A DNA stretch of 64,000 nt from Turbatrix aceti (GCA_963969345.1 OZ017766.1:2108001-2172000); one strand, 5' to 3'. Positions 1-12,497 are shown, numbered from the stretch's first letter. Numbers and translations: made by a program. Notes: generated by a model not told the origin, from the letters alone.

Positions 1-1655
1 GACGTGATGTCTCTGTTGTCCTTGCCGTCGAACTTGCGAGTCGTCGTGAAAATGACTGTCCTCGCTGGCATGTTGAGGCCCATCGAAAACGTCTCCGTCG
101 CAAACAAAATCTGTAACCTTGAAATCAGCGAAGGCGTTGCAAAATCCAGAGACTCACCTTGATGTAGCCCTCGCCAAAGAGGATTTCGACGACCTCTTTG
201 ATGATGGGGAGCAGTCCGGAGTGGTGAACACCGATGCCGCGCAGCAGATAGGGCAGGAGGTAGTTGACGGACTCGAGCTTGCGATCCTCGGCCGACAGCC
301 GGTCGAGGGCGTGCGTGAAGATGAACTCTATCATCTCCTTCTCCTGGGCCGACGTGAAATCGATGCCCTTCAGCGCCATCGCGTAGTTGATGCAGTCCCG
401 CCGCGCGAAGGAAAACACGATGCACGGCAGCATGTCCTTCTCCTTGATCGTTCGGATGATCACCGTCAACGCGTTCTGCGTGCCTGAATCCGACTTGCGC
501 TTGTTGGGCTGCATCCGAGAGCCGGAATCCTGCCCGTCTCCCGAAGCGATTTTTCCCATCGCATTCACAAAGTTGTCCTGCAGGAACTTTCCGTTCGAAG
601 TCAGCACTTCGTAGAGTCCATCGCCGCCGACCGGGTAGATGAAGTGCTGTAGGGGAGTCGGTCGGTAGTCCGTGTAGACGACGTGGCAAGGCTGTCTGTG
701 CAGGTAGCAGATCCACGCTGAAGCAATCACAATCCTCGAAAAAAGAAGGTTTGCACCAAAAACTCACAGGCAAACTGGATGGCGTTGGGGATGGTGGCCG
801 AGAGAAAGACGTAGTGGACGCTGTGAGCCAGCATGATGATCGTTTCCTCCCAGACGACTCCGCGCTCTGGAACCCCCCTCAAAGTCAGGTCATACAGTCA
901 CTCTGCCTCACCTTTGTCGCGCATGTAGTGGATCTCGTCGAAAACGACCCATCCAATCTCGTGCATCAGACTCGAGCCCCGGTAGAGCATGGATCGCAGA
1001 ATCTCGGTGGTCATGACGATGACAGAGGCCTCGGGGTTGATGGTCACGTCGCCCGTCATGAGACCGACGTCGTCGAAGCGCTCGCAGAGGTCGCGGTACT
1101 TCTGGTTGCTGAGGGCTTTGATGGGGGACGTGTAGATGACGCGTTGCTTGTTCCTCAGAGCGGTCGCGATGGCGTAGAGCGCAACCGCCGTCTTTCCGGC
1201 CGACGTGTGGGCGGCGACGAGCACGGACTGGTTGTTGTCGATGCACAGCGTGGCCCTGTGCTGGAAGACGTCCAGTTTGAAGTCAAACTCGAACGCGCGC
1301 TCCATCGTTTCAGCCAGAGACGTGTCCGCATCGATGGGAGCCACCACCTGTAACATCCGTCCATTATGCCATCCAGAAAAGGCAAACTCACTTCGTGGAC
1401 GCAGTTTTCGTGGGTCAGGATGTGTTTGACCTCGTACTCGGGCTTGCGTGCCTCAAAGCGCTGCTTGAGGAACTCGTTCGTGGGATCCATCACCTCTTCT
1501 TCCAACTTTGAGAGAGTGGCCAGACTCTCGAGCTGCTCCTGCGCGGCCGAAGGCAGCGCGGAGGGCGCGTCCCCGGAATCGAGCTGGTTCAGCAGCTGGT
1601 CGGCGAGGAGGTCGTCGTCGTCGACATCCATGTCCGCAATATCCGGGTTGGCCAT
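1..1655 (-). CDS. mtr-4: MTR4 exosome RNA helicase, N-terminal part (runs off left edge)
   Basis: DExH-box RNA helicase of the nuclear exosome cofactor (TRAMP/NEXT-type) family, which unwinds RNA for 3' decay. Exons on the minus strand: 1655-1392, 1347-912, 866-768, 717-158, 110-<1, with 43-50 bp GT-AG introns. Visible motifs are Walker A AHTSAGKT, the [12 protein letters not shown] motif, the DEIH box followed by YMRD, SATIPNA, and then [22 protein letters not shown] and [17 protein letters not shown]. These follow the order and spacing of human MTR4 more closely than Ski2. The acidic N-terminus ([10 protein letters not shown]) is short. The arch domain and C-terminus lie outside the window. 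I chose ATG 1655; an in-frame extension upstream reaches a TTGACAG acceptor at 1722 but has no ATG. Family assignment is very secure; the exact start is less so. Confidence 0.95.
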
Positions 1656-1824
1656 GCCGCCAGTTGTCTCCTGGCTGCCAGGGTTAAGCTCAAAAAGTAA
1701 TCCTCCCTCACAGATATCCAACTGTCAACGCAACAGAACAAAAAAGATTGAGATTCAAGGAAACAGTATTTTTATACGAAAACCATGTTCATTACATCTA
1801 ACGCCCGCAGGCCAAATCCAACAG
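1656..1824 (-). promoter_or_regulatory. Short intercistronic gap with trans-splice-like acceptor
   Basis: Only 169 bp separate the ECHDC1 stop (1825) from the mtr-4 ATG (1655). On the minus strand the gap has a T-rich run followed by a TTGACAG acceptor ending at 1722, with no upstream donor in the gap. This layout is what nematode operons with SL-type trans-splicing show. I see no strong AATAAA in the gap. The operon is inferred, not shown. Confidence 0.4.
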
Positions 1825-2857
1825 CTACTTATGCTTGGTCTTTGAGTTGAGCGCGGCCAGGTTGTCGGGACCTCCCCAGACGGTGAGCAGAATGTCCCGC
1901 TCGGCAGCGTGCTTGTCTTCGTGGGTGGCGGCTTCCACAGCGTCGTTGACCATCTGCTTGCAAGCGCGAACGGCATTCACGCTAAATGCCACAAAAACTT
2001 TAAATCACCAAAAATAATAAAACCCACGAGTTCTTCGTAAACTTGGACAGGTACTTTTCAAAGTCCTCGTCTTTTTCATAAACGTAGTTGACGAAGCCGA
2101 TGTCGTGGGCTTCTTTGGCGCCTATGATGAGGGACGCAGAGAGCACCTCGATCGCCTTGCTGCGACCCACGATCTCAGCGATGCGTGCGGCTCCTGCCCA
2201 GCCGGGCGCGATGCCCATGCGCGCCTGCACGAAGCCCACCTTCACTTCGGATCGGGCAGTTCGGATGTCGCAAGAGGAGTACACCTCTGTCGCGCCGCCG
2301 AGGACAAAGCCGTGCGCGTTGGCGATGGTAACCAGTGGCAGGCGGTGGAGACGCAGCAACGTCGAGCCCATGAACGTGTTCATAACGAATCCGCCTTCTT
2401 TCGTCGCCATCTGAGTTGCAAAGTACCATCGACCGAAAAACGAGGAAACTCATACCTCAGAAACGAAGGAAAGGTCGGCGCCACTCGCAAAGTCGCCACC
2501 GACACCTTCGAGCACAGCTACGCGCCCTTTGTCCCAGGTCTCCAGTTCATTGACGACCGCTTCAAGATCCAGCATCATTTTTCCTGTAAATTAAAAATTT
2601 CATGCAAAATTGTGAATGAACGAAACGTACCGGAAAACGCATTTTTCTTGCCGGCATGCTCCAGGTGAATGCGGGCAATGCCATTTCCATCGTCCTTCGT
2701 GACCGTTACGCTACCGCCTGAAAATTTGCTGAGAAGCTCTCGAGCTTTTTCGGGAGTGTAAAGATTGCGCAATTCAGTCGAGATGCCTAAAAAATCGTCA
2801 GAAAGCGACAAATGAGACACAAAAAAACTCACGTCGGCAGGAGACAAGTCGCAACAT
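1825..2857 (-). CDS. ECHDC1-like ethylmalonyl-CoA decarboxylase (crotonase family)
   Basis: Crotonase-fold enzyme. The ECHDC1 family removes ethylmalonyl-CoA and methylmalonyl-CoA, side products of acetyl-CoA carboxylase (metabolite proofreading). Exons: 2857-2833, 2786-2631, 2583-2456, 2410-2028, 1981-1825, giving 282 residues in frame. Supporting motifs are HLEHAGKKNAFSG near the N-terminus, the oxyanion-hole segment GDFASGADLS, HGFVLGGATEV, RMGIAPGWAGAARI, and the C-terminal DILLTVWGGPDNLAAL, which is typical of ECHDC1 rather than general enoyl-CoA hydratases. The N-terminus MLRLVSCRR is short and basic and could be a mitochondrial or cytosolic start. It lies directly upstream of mtr-4 on the same strand. 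Confidence 0.9.
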
Positions 2858-2919
2858 CGTGGATCACAAACACGAACTGACAAGTGCAGGGCTACCTGAC
2901 TTTCATCGAATTTGAAAAG

Positions 2920-3372
2920 ATGCAAAGTGAGTGTAGCAAGGCAACAAAATTCATAGCGCCGCTGTTTGTGACTACACGACATAAACCCCAAGTAAGAAAA
3001 TATTCGCTACGAGAACATCGTTTTGACATATTTGTGATTTTTAGTGCATTGTTAGTTTTTTTGTAACCTTGCAGCGTCGTAAGCGTAGTAAAACTGCCAC
3101 AAGCAACAGAAAGCAACAATGCGAAACTGGAGCTTTTGTTTGTAGTTGCACTTGATCGATTTGCATCAGATTCATGGATGCCCGGTTGCAAGGTTTGGTT
3201 GGTTACGCTCTCGCGCTTACGGTATAAAAACTGATGTTGTTTTCAGAGTCCTGCGAGACTGGAGTTCCTCCTGAGGCACGTTTACACTGCCAAACCCGTT
3301 CGTTGGATCAAAATCGACGTTCAGGCAGGGCCTCTTCTTATCGGTGCATACGACCAGTACGATCTGTTTTAG
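2920..3372 (+). other. Possible unrecognised plus-strand exons
   Basis: Between the divergent ECHDC1 start and the next ORF there are exon-like pieces on the plus strand. One is an open stretch at about 3077-3200 reading LELLFVVALDRF and ending WMPGCK before GTTTGG. Another begins after TTTTCAG at 3247 and reads RLEFLLRHVYTAKPVRWIKI, ending in TAG at 3370-3372. The phases of these two pieces join cleanly as SPARLEF after GCK. I recognise no family and cannot place the first exon. This may be the end of a small gene or the 5' part of the gene at 3373-4098. Confidence 0.3.
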
Positions 3373-4098
3373 GTGAGCTCGCCCAGAGAAAACCTGCTTT
3401 GCTCGCTAACAGCACACGTTACGAATCTCACTTTTACTCGCCTGGAAGCCCTCTGCTTACGGCTAGAAGTCAAACCAGTGCGTCTGGAGGACTCAGATGA
3501 CCGCGTGAAATGCAAGCCTGCGGCCCGGACGTCCGAAAGCAGCTGCTGCCTCAATCTGGACCCCGGCGAGTGCGTTGCCGTCCCGCTGCAACTCTGCTTT
3601 GCCCTGCCTGCTCTCTGCCACGCCGTCGACGTGTATTTCTCCTTCGAAGAGGCGCCCGAGTTCCTGGAGCGCATTGATTCGCTGTTCCTGTCCTTGCTGA
3701 ACTGTCTGCCGCTGGAGACCTCGTTGCCTCCTTCCGGCGTCGAAGTGCGCCTCGGGCAGCGGCACGAGGTCATCAGTCTCAATTTACCGCCGTCCGTCGT
3801 CCAGGCAGTCCGTTCGCCGGCCAGAGAGGCGACGTCAGCTGTCGATCTACTGGCGCTCGTCGGCAACGGCCTCTGCGAGCGGACACGCGTCTTCTTGCCC
3901 CGACCCGACTCGCCGCTCCTCCAGGTCTTCGAAGTCGAGATCTCGGTGACTCCGGGGAAGTCGGGAGTCCGCGTGGAGCTGCGAGTGCCGGGTGCGATGG
4001 GCTCCAACTCGATCGCAGTCGTGCGGAGACATTTTCGCTTCCTTTTTTACGCCGCGAGTGCCAGACTTTTGGAATCGCCGATTGTGCCAGGTTTATGA
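3373..4098 (+). CDS. Unrecognised ORF, about 240 codons
   Basis: A long open frame on the plus strand that ends at TGA 4096-4098, followed by AATAAA at 4142. It has no ATG near its 5' end, so it is probably a terminal exon. It is preceded in the same frame by TAG at 3370, so its true 5' boundary is unknown; GTGAGC at 3373 resembles a splice donor. The protein is Leu/Val/Pro rich, with beta-like blocks (VFEVEISVTPGKSGVRVELRV) and several cysteines. No transmembrane helix or known domain is evident. The minus strand also has a long ORF here (4007-3369), so coding is likely but not certain. I do not assign a function. Confidence 0.45.
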   Translation: MSSPRENLLCSLTAHVTNLTFTRLEALCLRLEVKPVRLEDSDDRVKCKPAARTSESSCCLNLDPGECVAVPLQLCFALPALCHAVDVYFSFEEAPEFLERIDSLFLSLLNCLPLETSLPPSGVEVRLGQRHEVISLNLPPSVVQAVRSPAREATSAVDLLALVGNGLCERTRVFLPRPDSPLLQVFEVEISVTPGKSGVRVELRVPGAMGSNSIAVVRRHFRFLFYAASARLLESPIVPGL

Positions 4099-4159
4099 CA
4101 ACGTAACCGAAAACAGTACACATAAAAATGAGGTTAGCAACAATAAAAAATGGAATGAG

Positions 4160-6704
4160 TTAGCCGCTGCACATTACGCAGCTTTCGCCGTCGTCGTCGG
4201 GAATGCTTTCGTTGGCCACCTTGAGCATGTTCTTGTCCACGGTGAATTTGACAGGGTCTACGGCGGGTCGTGAGCGAAGGTAGTACATACCGGTCTTGAG
4301 GCCCTTGCGCCATGCGTGAAAGTGCATGGACGACATCTTGGAGTAAGACGGGGAAGCGAGATGGAGGTTGAGGGACTGCGACTGGTCAATGTAGCATCCT
4401 CGGTCGTAGGCCATGTCGATGATATCGCGCTGGCTCAGTTCCCAGACAGTCTTGTAAAGTTCCTTGATCTCTTTCGGAATCCCGGGGATCTTCTGGATGG
4501 ATCCGCCGTCAGAAATTAGTCTGTTCTTGACGTTGTCGTCCCAGATGCCCAATTCAACGAGATCCTTCAGTAGGTGGGGGTTGACAATCTGGAAGTCACC
4601 CGACAGGACGCGTCGCGAATACACGTTGGACGTGTAGGGCTCGATGGACTCGTTGTTGCCCAAGATCTGAGCGGTCGATGCAGTGGGCATGGGAGCCAGC
4701 AAAAGACTGTTCCGGATGCCGTGCTTGGCAATCTTGGCCCGCAGTCCGGCCCAGTCCCAGCGATCCGAAGGCTGCACATTCCACATGTCAAACTGAAGAA
4801 TGCCCTTGCTGACCGGGGATCCCTCATAGGTCGAATACGGGCCGTCGCGCTCCGAAATTTCACAAGACGCCTCCAGCGCGCCGAAGTAGATGGTCTCGAA
4901 GATGTCCTTGTTCAGCTGACGAGCTTCAGGAGACGTGAACGGGTACCTAAAGACAAGGTCGTAAAATATGAATCAAACTACTCAGGACAAACCTCATGAT
5001 CTGGAAGGTATCGGCCAGTCCCTGAACGCCGATACCGATGGGCCGGTGGCGCATGTTGCTGTTCTTCGCTTCAATGACGGGGTAGTAGTTGACGTCGATG
5101 ATCTTGTTCAGGTTACGCGTGACAGTCTTTGTGACCTCGCGGAGCTTTTCAAAGTTGTACTTTCCATTTTCTACAAAACGGGGCAGGCCAAGGGAAGCAA
5201 GGTTGCAGACGGCAACTTCATCGGGACTCGAATACTCGACGATCTCCGTGCACAGGTTGCTGCACTTGATGGTTCCCAAATTCTGCTGGTTGCTCTTGCG
5301 GTTGCAGGCGTCTTTGTAGAGCATGTAGGGAGTGCCTGTTTCGACCTGGGACGCAATAACAAGCTTCCAGATTTCGCGAGCCTTCATCTTCTTACGAAAG
5401 CGTCCCTCGGCCTCGTACTTGGTGTAAAGGGCGTTGAACTCGTCGCCCCAGCAGTCCTGCAGACCCGGGCTGTCGTGGGGGCACATGAGCGACCAATCGG
5501 CGTCCTCCTCGACGCGCTGCATGAAGAGATCGGGGATCCAAAGCGCGTAGAACAGATCCCGGGCGCGTTCTTCTTCGAAACCAGTGTTGCGCTTTAAATG
5601 AAGAAACTCGACGATGTCCGCGTGCCAGGGCTCGAGGTAGATCGCAAAAGCGCCAGGCCGCTTGTTTCCGCCCTGGTCTACGTAGCGAGCTGCGTTGTTG
5701 AAGACGCGGAGCATCGGAACAATGCCATTGGAAGTGCCATTAGTTCCGTTGATTGCAGAGCCCAGCGCGCGAATGCAATGGATATTCAGCCCAATGCCGC
5801 CGGCTGACTTCGAGATCATAGCACATCGCTCCAGAGTTTTGAAGATGCCCTCAATGGAATCGTCCATCATGGTCAGCAGGAAACACGACGACAACTGGGG
5901 CCTGCACGTGCCAGCATTGAAGAGCGTGGGCGAGGCGTGTGTAAACCAGCGGTCAGACATCAGATTGTAAGTCTATAAAAACCATATAAAACCCGGATAA
6001 ATCGTATAAAACAGGTTCACCTCAATTGCAGAGGCGATATCCGCCCCGTGAATGCCGATAGCCACTCGCATGAGCATATGCGACGGGCGTTCAACCACCC
6101 TGCCGTTCATACGTAACAGGTACGATCGCTCGAGGGTCTTGAAGCCGAAGTAGGAGTAGTGGAAGTCGCGATCATAGATGATAGCAGAGTTCAGTTCAGC
6201 GGCGTTGGCGAGGACGATGTCCAATGTTTCCTTGCTAATCATCGGAGTGTGCAGGCCGGTCTTGGGATGGTGGTAGTCGTACAGACTCTGCATTACTTCG
6301 CTGAATACTCGGTTCGTCTGCTTGTGCAGGTTGGAAACGGCGATCCGAGCAGCCAGGATGGCGTAGTGCGGGTGCTTTGTGGTCATGCTTGCCGCCACCT
6401 CAGCGGCGAGGTTGTCGAGTTCAACGGTTGTCACGCCCTTGTAGATGCCCATAATGACTTGGCGAGAAACTTCAACCTACAGAAAGGAAAACACACTGCT
6501 TTGCCATCACAAAACAGACACTCACCGGATCGACGTAATCCATGTCCAATTTATAGCACAGCTTGCTGATACGCGACGTGATTTTGTCAAAAAAGACATT
6601 TTCCGCTCTTCCGTCTGAAAGCGACACTTATTTGCGCCCCTTTTCGAGAACAACGAACCTCGTTTGACGATATACATGCTTGATTTCTTCGATAACGTCG
6701 CCAT
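4160..6704 (-). CDS. rnr-1: Ribonucleoside-diphosphate reductase large subunit
   Basis: Class Ia ribonucleotide reductase R1 (RRM1 orthologue), which makes dNDPs from NDPs with the R2 subunit. Exons: 6704-6659, 6614-6526, 6476-6021, 5972-4993, 4946-4160; 785 residues in frame, close to human RRM1 (792). The N-terminus [20 protein letters not shown] forms the ATP-cone. Catalytic elements are present: RPQLSSC (redox Cys, about residue 227), NLCTEIVEY (Asn, Cys, Glu of the radical site) and VCNLASL (second redox Cys). [23 protein letters not shown] and RRVLSGEFQ-type blocks are intact. The tail ends CVMCSG, the swinging CxxC that reduces the active site. Nothing suggests a pseudogene. Confidence 0.98.
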
Positions 6705-7542
6705 GCTACGAGCTCCCGTAAAAAAGGTTAGAACACTCAAATCTGAAAACAGAAAACTTAGTGTAGACTCGTTAGTCTAAAGGCACGCAAGAGAAACACA
6801 CAGTCCGATCAACCTCCAAACCAAAAACTGATGCTTTGAATCTTGTTTGCATTTGGCGCCAAAAACGCGGGTTTGTCAACGCAACGATGTCCCGCCTCAG
6901 TCACTCTTTCTCGCAGCGTGCGCGCGATTATGGCGCTCCCCGGTAAACAACAGATGTGAACGTCGGGGCTTTCTAACTCGCGTTAGACAAAGGATAAACG
7001 ACTTGCAACAGCAAAATCCAGTCAATGTCCAGCAAGTGGCATAATTATTGTGATTTGTCCAGAGTACAAATATGTTGACCTGCATTTTCTCAAAAAGTTG
7101 GCTTTTGAGGCTAAAAGGTTACGTAAACCGCAAAAAAAAACAAGATTATCGCATTTTTTTTTCAAAAAATCGTACGTACATTTTATTCTACATGCCTTTT
7201 TTTAGTTTTTTTTTGCCTTGACAAAAATGCAAAATTCGGACAGAGATGGCACAAATCGAACCCGTTATACCCTCCCTTGCATATATCAACGCTTCGAGCG
7301 GTACCACCAGTCTTCCATAAAAAATGGTGCTCAAAAGGGAGAGAACAAAACAACCAACGCCACCTATTTACCCGCGCTTTTTTTCCGCACTGTTCAACAA
7401 GGTCGAACATCTGTGAGCTCACTACTGACCACCAGTGACGTCACAGCCGGAGCTTTGCTGCCACAACAACGATTCAAGAAATGTGAACACGGGAAGGTTT
7501 CAACCCGTCGGGGAGCACTACATTTTGCACAAGAACATGTAC
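6705..7542. other. Intergenic, no gene seen
   Basis: AT-rich sequence between the rnr-1 start and the spo-11 stop with A/T homopolymer runs. It should hold the rnr-1 promoter. I see no supported ORF or RNA gene. Confidence 0.6.
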
Positions 7543-9197
7543 CTAAATCATGGTATCGTCACACTTGGAATCAACTGACAAGTTTTGGGTGAAGGGCACG
7601 ACATTCTCCTTGGACACAGTAAAAGGGGTGCTCTTGGGGATTTGGGAACTGCTCAGGTACCACGGAAGCCGGTTTTGACAGTCGAGGAGGTACTGGATGA
7701 CAAATCCGGGGCCATGGGCTGACAGCGCCTCAATCTCGACCTTCACGCCATGCTCTTTCATTGATTTGGCCTAAATTCAATTAGTACTAAAAACACAGTG
7801 AACAAAAAAATACCTCATTAAAAATGCCGATGTCATTAACGTCTTGAGCCCGTCGAATGACCATATCCAGAGTGGAGTCGTCAGAGCGCTTGAAGGGAAT
7901 GCGATGGAAGATATTGTCGTACTCGAAAATGTGCGACGGCTTCAACCCGATGAGCTGAATTGAATCCACAACGACGTCCGATCCATTGCCTTCGATTTGA
8001 CGTGACTTCGTTTTAGAACCAAATTTATAAGTCAAAAAAATGTGCAGTCCTAAACCGAGCAATTTGTTATCGCAAAAAATAATATAATAGAATAAACGCA
8101 CCGTGGGGATCGCAATCGACAAAACAGAAAATTGGAATAAACAGAGTAGATTGCAGCAGCTTGAGGAACTTTCGCGTCACCAAATCAGGAAACCCACGTC
8201 CCTAAAAATAATTTCTAACAGTTCAAAAAGAGCGCAGCGTGCCAAAACTTACAGTGACAAGAATACCAGTTGGGAAAATACCGTGAAAGTTTTCTTTCAG
8301 CAGAGCTTGAAAGACGGTGTCCTTCTCAACAACCAGAACAAACTCGGCAGTAGTCGTACTGACCGACGAGGCAACGTGGGCATCGGTAATAGTGACAGGT
8401 TGCATCATGCAATTCACGTCTCCACTCGACATCTGAATCACTAGTGGTCCCGCAACTGAACCCCTCGATGTGCTCGTCTGAAACACACATAAAAGTGAAC
8501 GCGCAAACAATCCAAACTTACAATATTGAGAGCCGTCCGAGGAGCTCGTAGAAATCCACAGAGAGCAGTCAAAGCGCTGTCCACAGTACTCTGGGATCCA
8601 AAGAGACGTTTGTGCTTGTAATAGATATCCCTAAACCGACTGCACAACAAATGCCATTTATTCAGCAAACCAACCGCTTGGTGACAAAAGTCCCGGTCGA
8701 AATAAGCTTGAAAATAAGCTCCAATAGACGTAGCCTGCAGGCCAGGGGTCGAAGATTTGACATGTTGCAGCGATAAGTCGACTTTTTCTTTTTTATCGTG
8801 TTACGAGAAGTCCTAAAAAATGAAATCATCAATTGTTTTCAAACAATCAAAAAACACACCGTTCGTCGTACTCATATTCCATGTATATGGATCTGGTAGC
8901 ATTACGAAGTCGAAAAATCTGGCGGGTCAGTCCAAAGGCGCAATCACGGATCCGTACCAAAACGCTCAACTGCTGGTGTGGAAAGTCCCTGTCATGCTGA
9001 CAAGTCTCGACTACAGAAAACAAGCGATCACAGAGAGAGTGAATCTGAAAAAGATGATTTAACACAAGACTCACAACAAAAAGAAAAAACCGTACGCCAG
9101 TCAGTGTTTCGCTGTCAACCTTGGCATCAGGTTGGGTAGAAATTTGTGTGTCAGCTGCTTGGCTAAGTCCACCTCCAGAAAGTATCTCAAAATTCAT
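7543..9197 (-). CDS. spo-11: SPO11 meiotic DNA double-strand-break protein
   Basis: Topoisomerase VI A-subunit family; SPO11 makes meiotic double-strand breaks through a tyrosyl-DNA link. Exons: 9197-9096, 9044-8860, 8812-8675, 8630-8522, 8477-8253, 8201-8102, 8049-7814, 7770-7543, closing as 440 residues. The winged-helix/CAP part has FVTKRDIYY, with the tandem tyrosines at about residues 145-146 where human SPO11 has 137-138. The Toprim part has FVLVVEKD (Glu about 229) and FVDCDPHG (Asp about 282 and 284), then TYKFGS. The length is close to the human protein and both catalytic centres are intact. The first two exons (MNFEILSG..., IHSLCDRLF...) are the least certain. The intron between them is a multiple of three and open, so it could be retained. 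Confidence 0.93.
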
Positions 9198-12100
9198 TGC
9201 ATCAAAAAATCGGAAAAATACAACGGAAAACAATGAGAACGCACTGTGGGTAAGAACCCGTCAAGTAAGAAACGTAAACTGCACACATTTACGATACAAC
9301 AAAGTTACGATACTTCAAAAAATATGTTTAACTAACTCATTGAACACCGAACAAGACTGATTTTGTGATATCTCGACACGAAAGAAGTTTATCGACACGA
9401 ACGACGTTCCCTAAGCTTTTTCAACGTTTGAGTCCTTGTTTTGGGCATTTCTTATTATTAATTACAGTTTTACGTTTTTTGATATTCGTTAGCAAGGTCC
9501 AGTTGCGTTCTTGTAAGTACATATCCTCGAGGGATATCGCGTCTCGTTGTCGCGTGCCGACTTGTGTTGATGCCTTTTCGGCACATTTCGATGCCTTAGC
9601 GTTCGCAGTTTTCATTTCGGTCCGTCATCAACCCGAAGGTTGCGTAACGAACACAAGATGCACATCTGAGCCATACCGCTACCGCTACTGGTTGTTGCGA
9701 ATTGTTTTTGAATTTTTATGTCTTTTTCCATTTTTTCGCAACGTTCACTTCTGCCGCCTGGAAAATGTTGCGATTTAAAGAGCCATAAAATTAAAATCGA
9801 ATTACTGCAACTGAGTGAGCGCGGCGAAAAGTCTTTTAACCTGCGCAAGCGATGGCGAGGGGAAGTTGTTGCAAGATTTATTCACCCTCCCTCCGGCGTA
9901 AACGTTCCAAGGCCGTCGTGCCGCTTTTTTGTTTCTTCATTGTCTTACGTCGGCTGGCCCGATCGGAGCTGCGAAAATGCCAACTGCTCGATCTGCTAAG
10001 CTGTCGTCGAATTCGCGCACTTTGATCTCCAGTGACTACAGTATTTATTTTTGGCTTTGAGCCCGAGAGTTTTACGGAGATCAAAAAATTAAGAGAAGCT
10101 GTGTTTTCCCTCTATTTCGGTTCATTCGTGATGCACGCGAGGCTTTTTTCCTTCTGTATTTTTATTGGAGTGTGATCGGAGTCTGCAGTGATTACGTTGG
10201 TTTTTTGGGGTCGCTCCCGCCATTATTGAAGCGCACAAACTGCCAACAGACCGGCAATAATAACCGCGCACTGGTGCAAAAACTTGCGCAGGGGCGAGGC
10301 GGAGGGGACGCAATCAAAAGCACAGGATTGCGCCTTCAAACCACCCTTGCTGGTTTGTTCGGGTTTTTCTATTTTCTCGAGAGAAGGAAGGCATTGTGTA
10401 TCATTTTTTATGAGAGGAGGATACCTTTTGAAGCACGGGACCGGGCCACTTTTCCAAAAAGGCGTCGCTTTTGTCTCGTCGGCTTTATGTTGTGGCTTTT
10501 TTGGAACACCCTTCCCCCACCCAAAACAACCTCTTTGAGCATCGCCACGGGTTATGGTAGGTGCGCGTCTGCCCCCATCGCTCGTGCAGACGTGAGACCA
10601 ACTCTCTTGTGTCAGGTGAACGCAACGTCCTCCATCGCGCGTGCGCGAATGATCATTTGACGGGTACGGCGGCGGTGGAGCCGTGCCTATTTTATGCTCC
10701 ATAATAATTCAATACGTTTTTATGCGATTTTATGAGGCGCCTTCCGTTATTGTGCGAAAATCGTTTTCATTGATGACAAAAAATTTCTTGGGAAAACGAG
10801 CATGTTTGGCACGCCTGAAGGCGCTGGTCGGGGGTTGGTGTCTTTCTTGCAGGTGTGCCGACCGCCTGTCTGCCCGATCGCGTCTTTTGTCCCCCGTGTG
10901 CCGCCCTTTGGCACCCGTCACGATTCCCGAAGCATTATAATTGCTCTTTTGCCATTTCATATATCATCTTCCCCCTAAAAAACGACTGATTTGAAATATG
11001 AACGTCTAAAAAACCGTTAGCGCTAGCATAGATAAATGAAGACAATTAAAGCCGAGTTGGGGGCAACTGCGATCTCATAACGGATAAGTCAGATGTGATT
11101 AATTGCACCCTTCCTGACGACCAATCAACGGTATGAGGTCGTCGTCAACTTTTTTCATCGGCATCATTAATACTCGCTGGCCCACCACCACCCTCGACCG
11201 CAATCACCCTACCGAGAGTAAAGTGAGATGGCTTTCTCAAAAAACGATCATAGCTCCATCGAGGACCCACCCGCCTCTCACTTAGCCCGCGTCTGAGCTA
11301 ATGGATGCCGGGCGACTGAATGCACCCTATCTCCTGGCTAAAGTGGCCTTGTGTTCGCACTTTTTCTCAGTTCATCGTAACCCGACTTGAGGCGTGCGAC
11401 CAATTCAAACGCGCGTCAAATTTCCTTTGCCTCCACTTGACACTGAAGTGAGGGAGACGACATCGAAACGACCGGAGCCCGAACGGTAAAAACCCGCGGC
11501 TGGAAGCAATCAGGTGTCGCCCCGCCGATTGGTTCTCACTCTGGCTCATCCAACAGGCTCGGCAGGTTCTAAGCCCAAGTGCAAGCAAATCGCTTCTTCT
11601 TTTGGCCGCTCATTATTTTTTGATTCCTTCACAAATCCGCTTGGACTTTTTTGTTCGTGACTGGTTGGCTGATGACCCTGCCCGCTGCTTCAAAATCTGG
11701 AAGGCTACCGAAGATTGCCTCAAAGGTTTATGGTAGCCCGTTCCAGGAGCGCGGCTTCTGTTCCGTTGCGAAAGGTCGCACGACCTGTGATCCTAACTTG
11801 TACTCGGAAAAGCGCCGTTGCTATTCTCGAGAACAATTGAATTACTACCAGCTCCGTGTGCCGGTGCTGCTCGTCTTCACCTGAGTCACCGTGTCCGGCC
11901 GACGGTAGCTGGCGGATGCGTCATTTGTCACAGCCTTCGCTCGCGTCTGAATTGGGATGGGTCACCACCGAGACTCCGTCAGCGACGGAAATGCCGAGGT
12001 GCCCGAAATTCCCCACAATGAGCAACAACAGCGTCCACGAACGACGCGAATTTGCGCGCGCCTGGTTTGTATTCCCAAAACAAGCTGTTGCTATTCGGGA

Positions 12101-12497
12101 GTCGGGAACACGCATCATTGTTGTTGTCAGATGCGTTCTTCGTCAGAGTCTCCCATGGCGCCTGCATGTTTTGTTGATTGTTTCACTTTCCCCGCCGTGC
12201 CCCGGTGTCTCAATCACTTCCTACGGGAGCCCCGAGTTCATTGCGAGACGGCGTAAGCGTGTGCTGTGCAGCTCAGCGCTCGAAAACAGTGTGTAATGCT
12301 TTTCCGTCCTCTGGCACAACATTTATTACAGTATCGTATTGTGCAACAAAGATGACTGCTTCGACCGGGGTTTGCATCTTCGACATTTTTCAGAACCTCG
12401 ATCCCGATCTCGGCTTTCTGCCGTATCATTATAACGCTTTCATTGGTCACGCTTCACAGATACCGTAATCACACTTGTCTCACCGATAGATCCCCAA
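9198..12497. other. 3.3 kb intergenic region upstream of the bHLH array
   Basis: No conserved coding exon was recognised on either strand. ORFs here are short and have mixed composition. Several GC-rich patches alternate with A/T runs. It could hold distal regulatory DNA for bHLH-A or the spo-11 promoter, but I see no specific motif cluster. Confidence 0.5.

Noticed and set aside
3369..4007. Minus-strand ORF of 212 codons opposite the plus ORF
   Set aside because: Arg/Ser-rich composition typical of an antisense shadow; the plus frame has more protein-like composition and a poly(A) signal.
7238..7262. Another GGGTTCGAT-like stretch on the minus strand
   Set aside because: No pairing stem and no cloverleaf around it.
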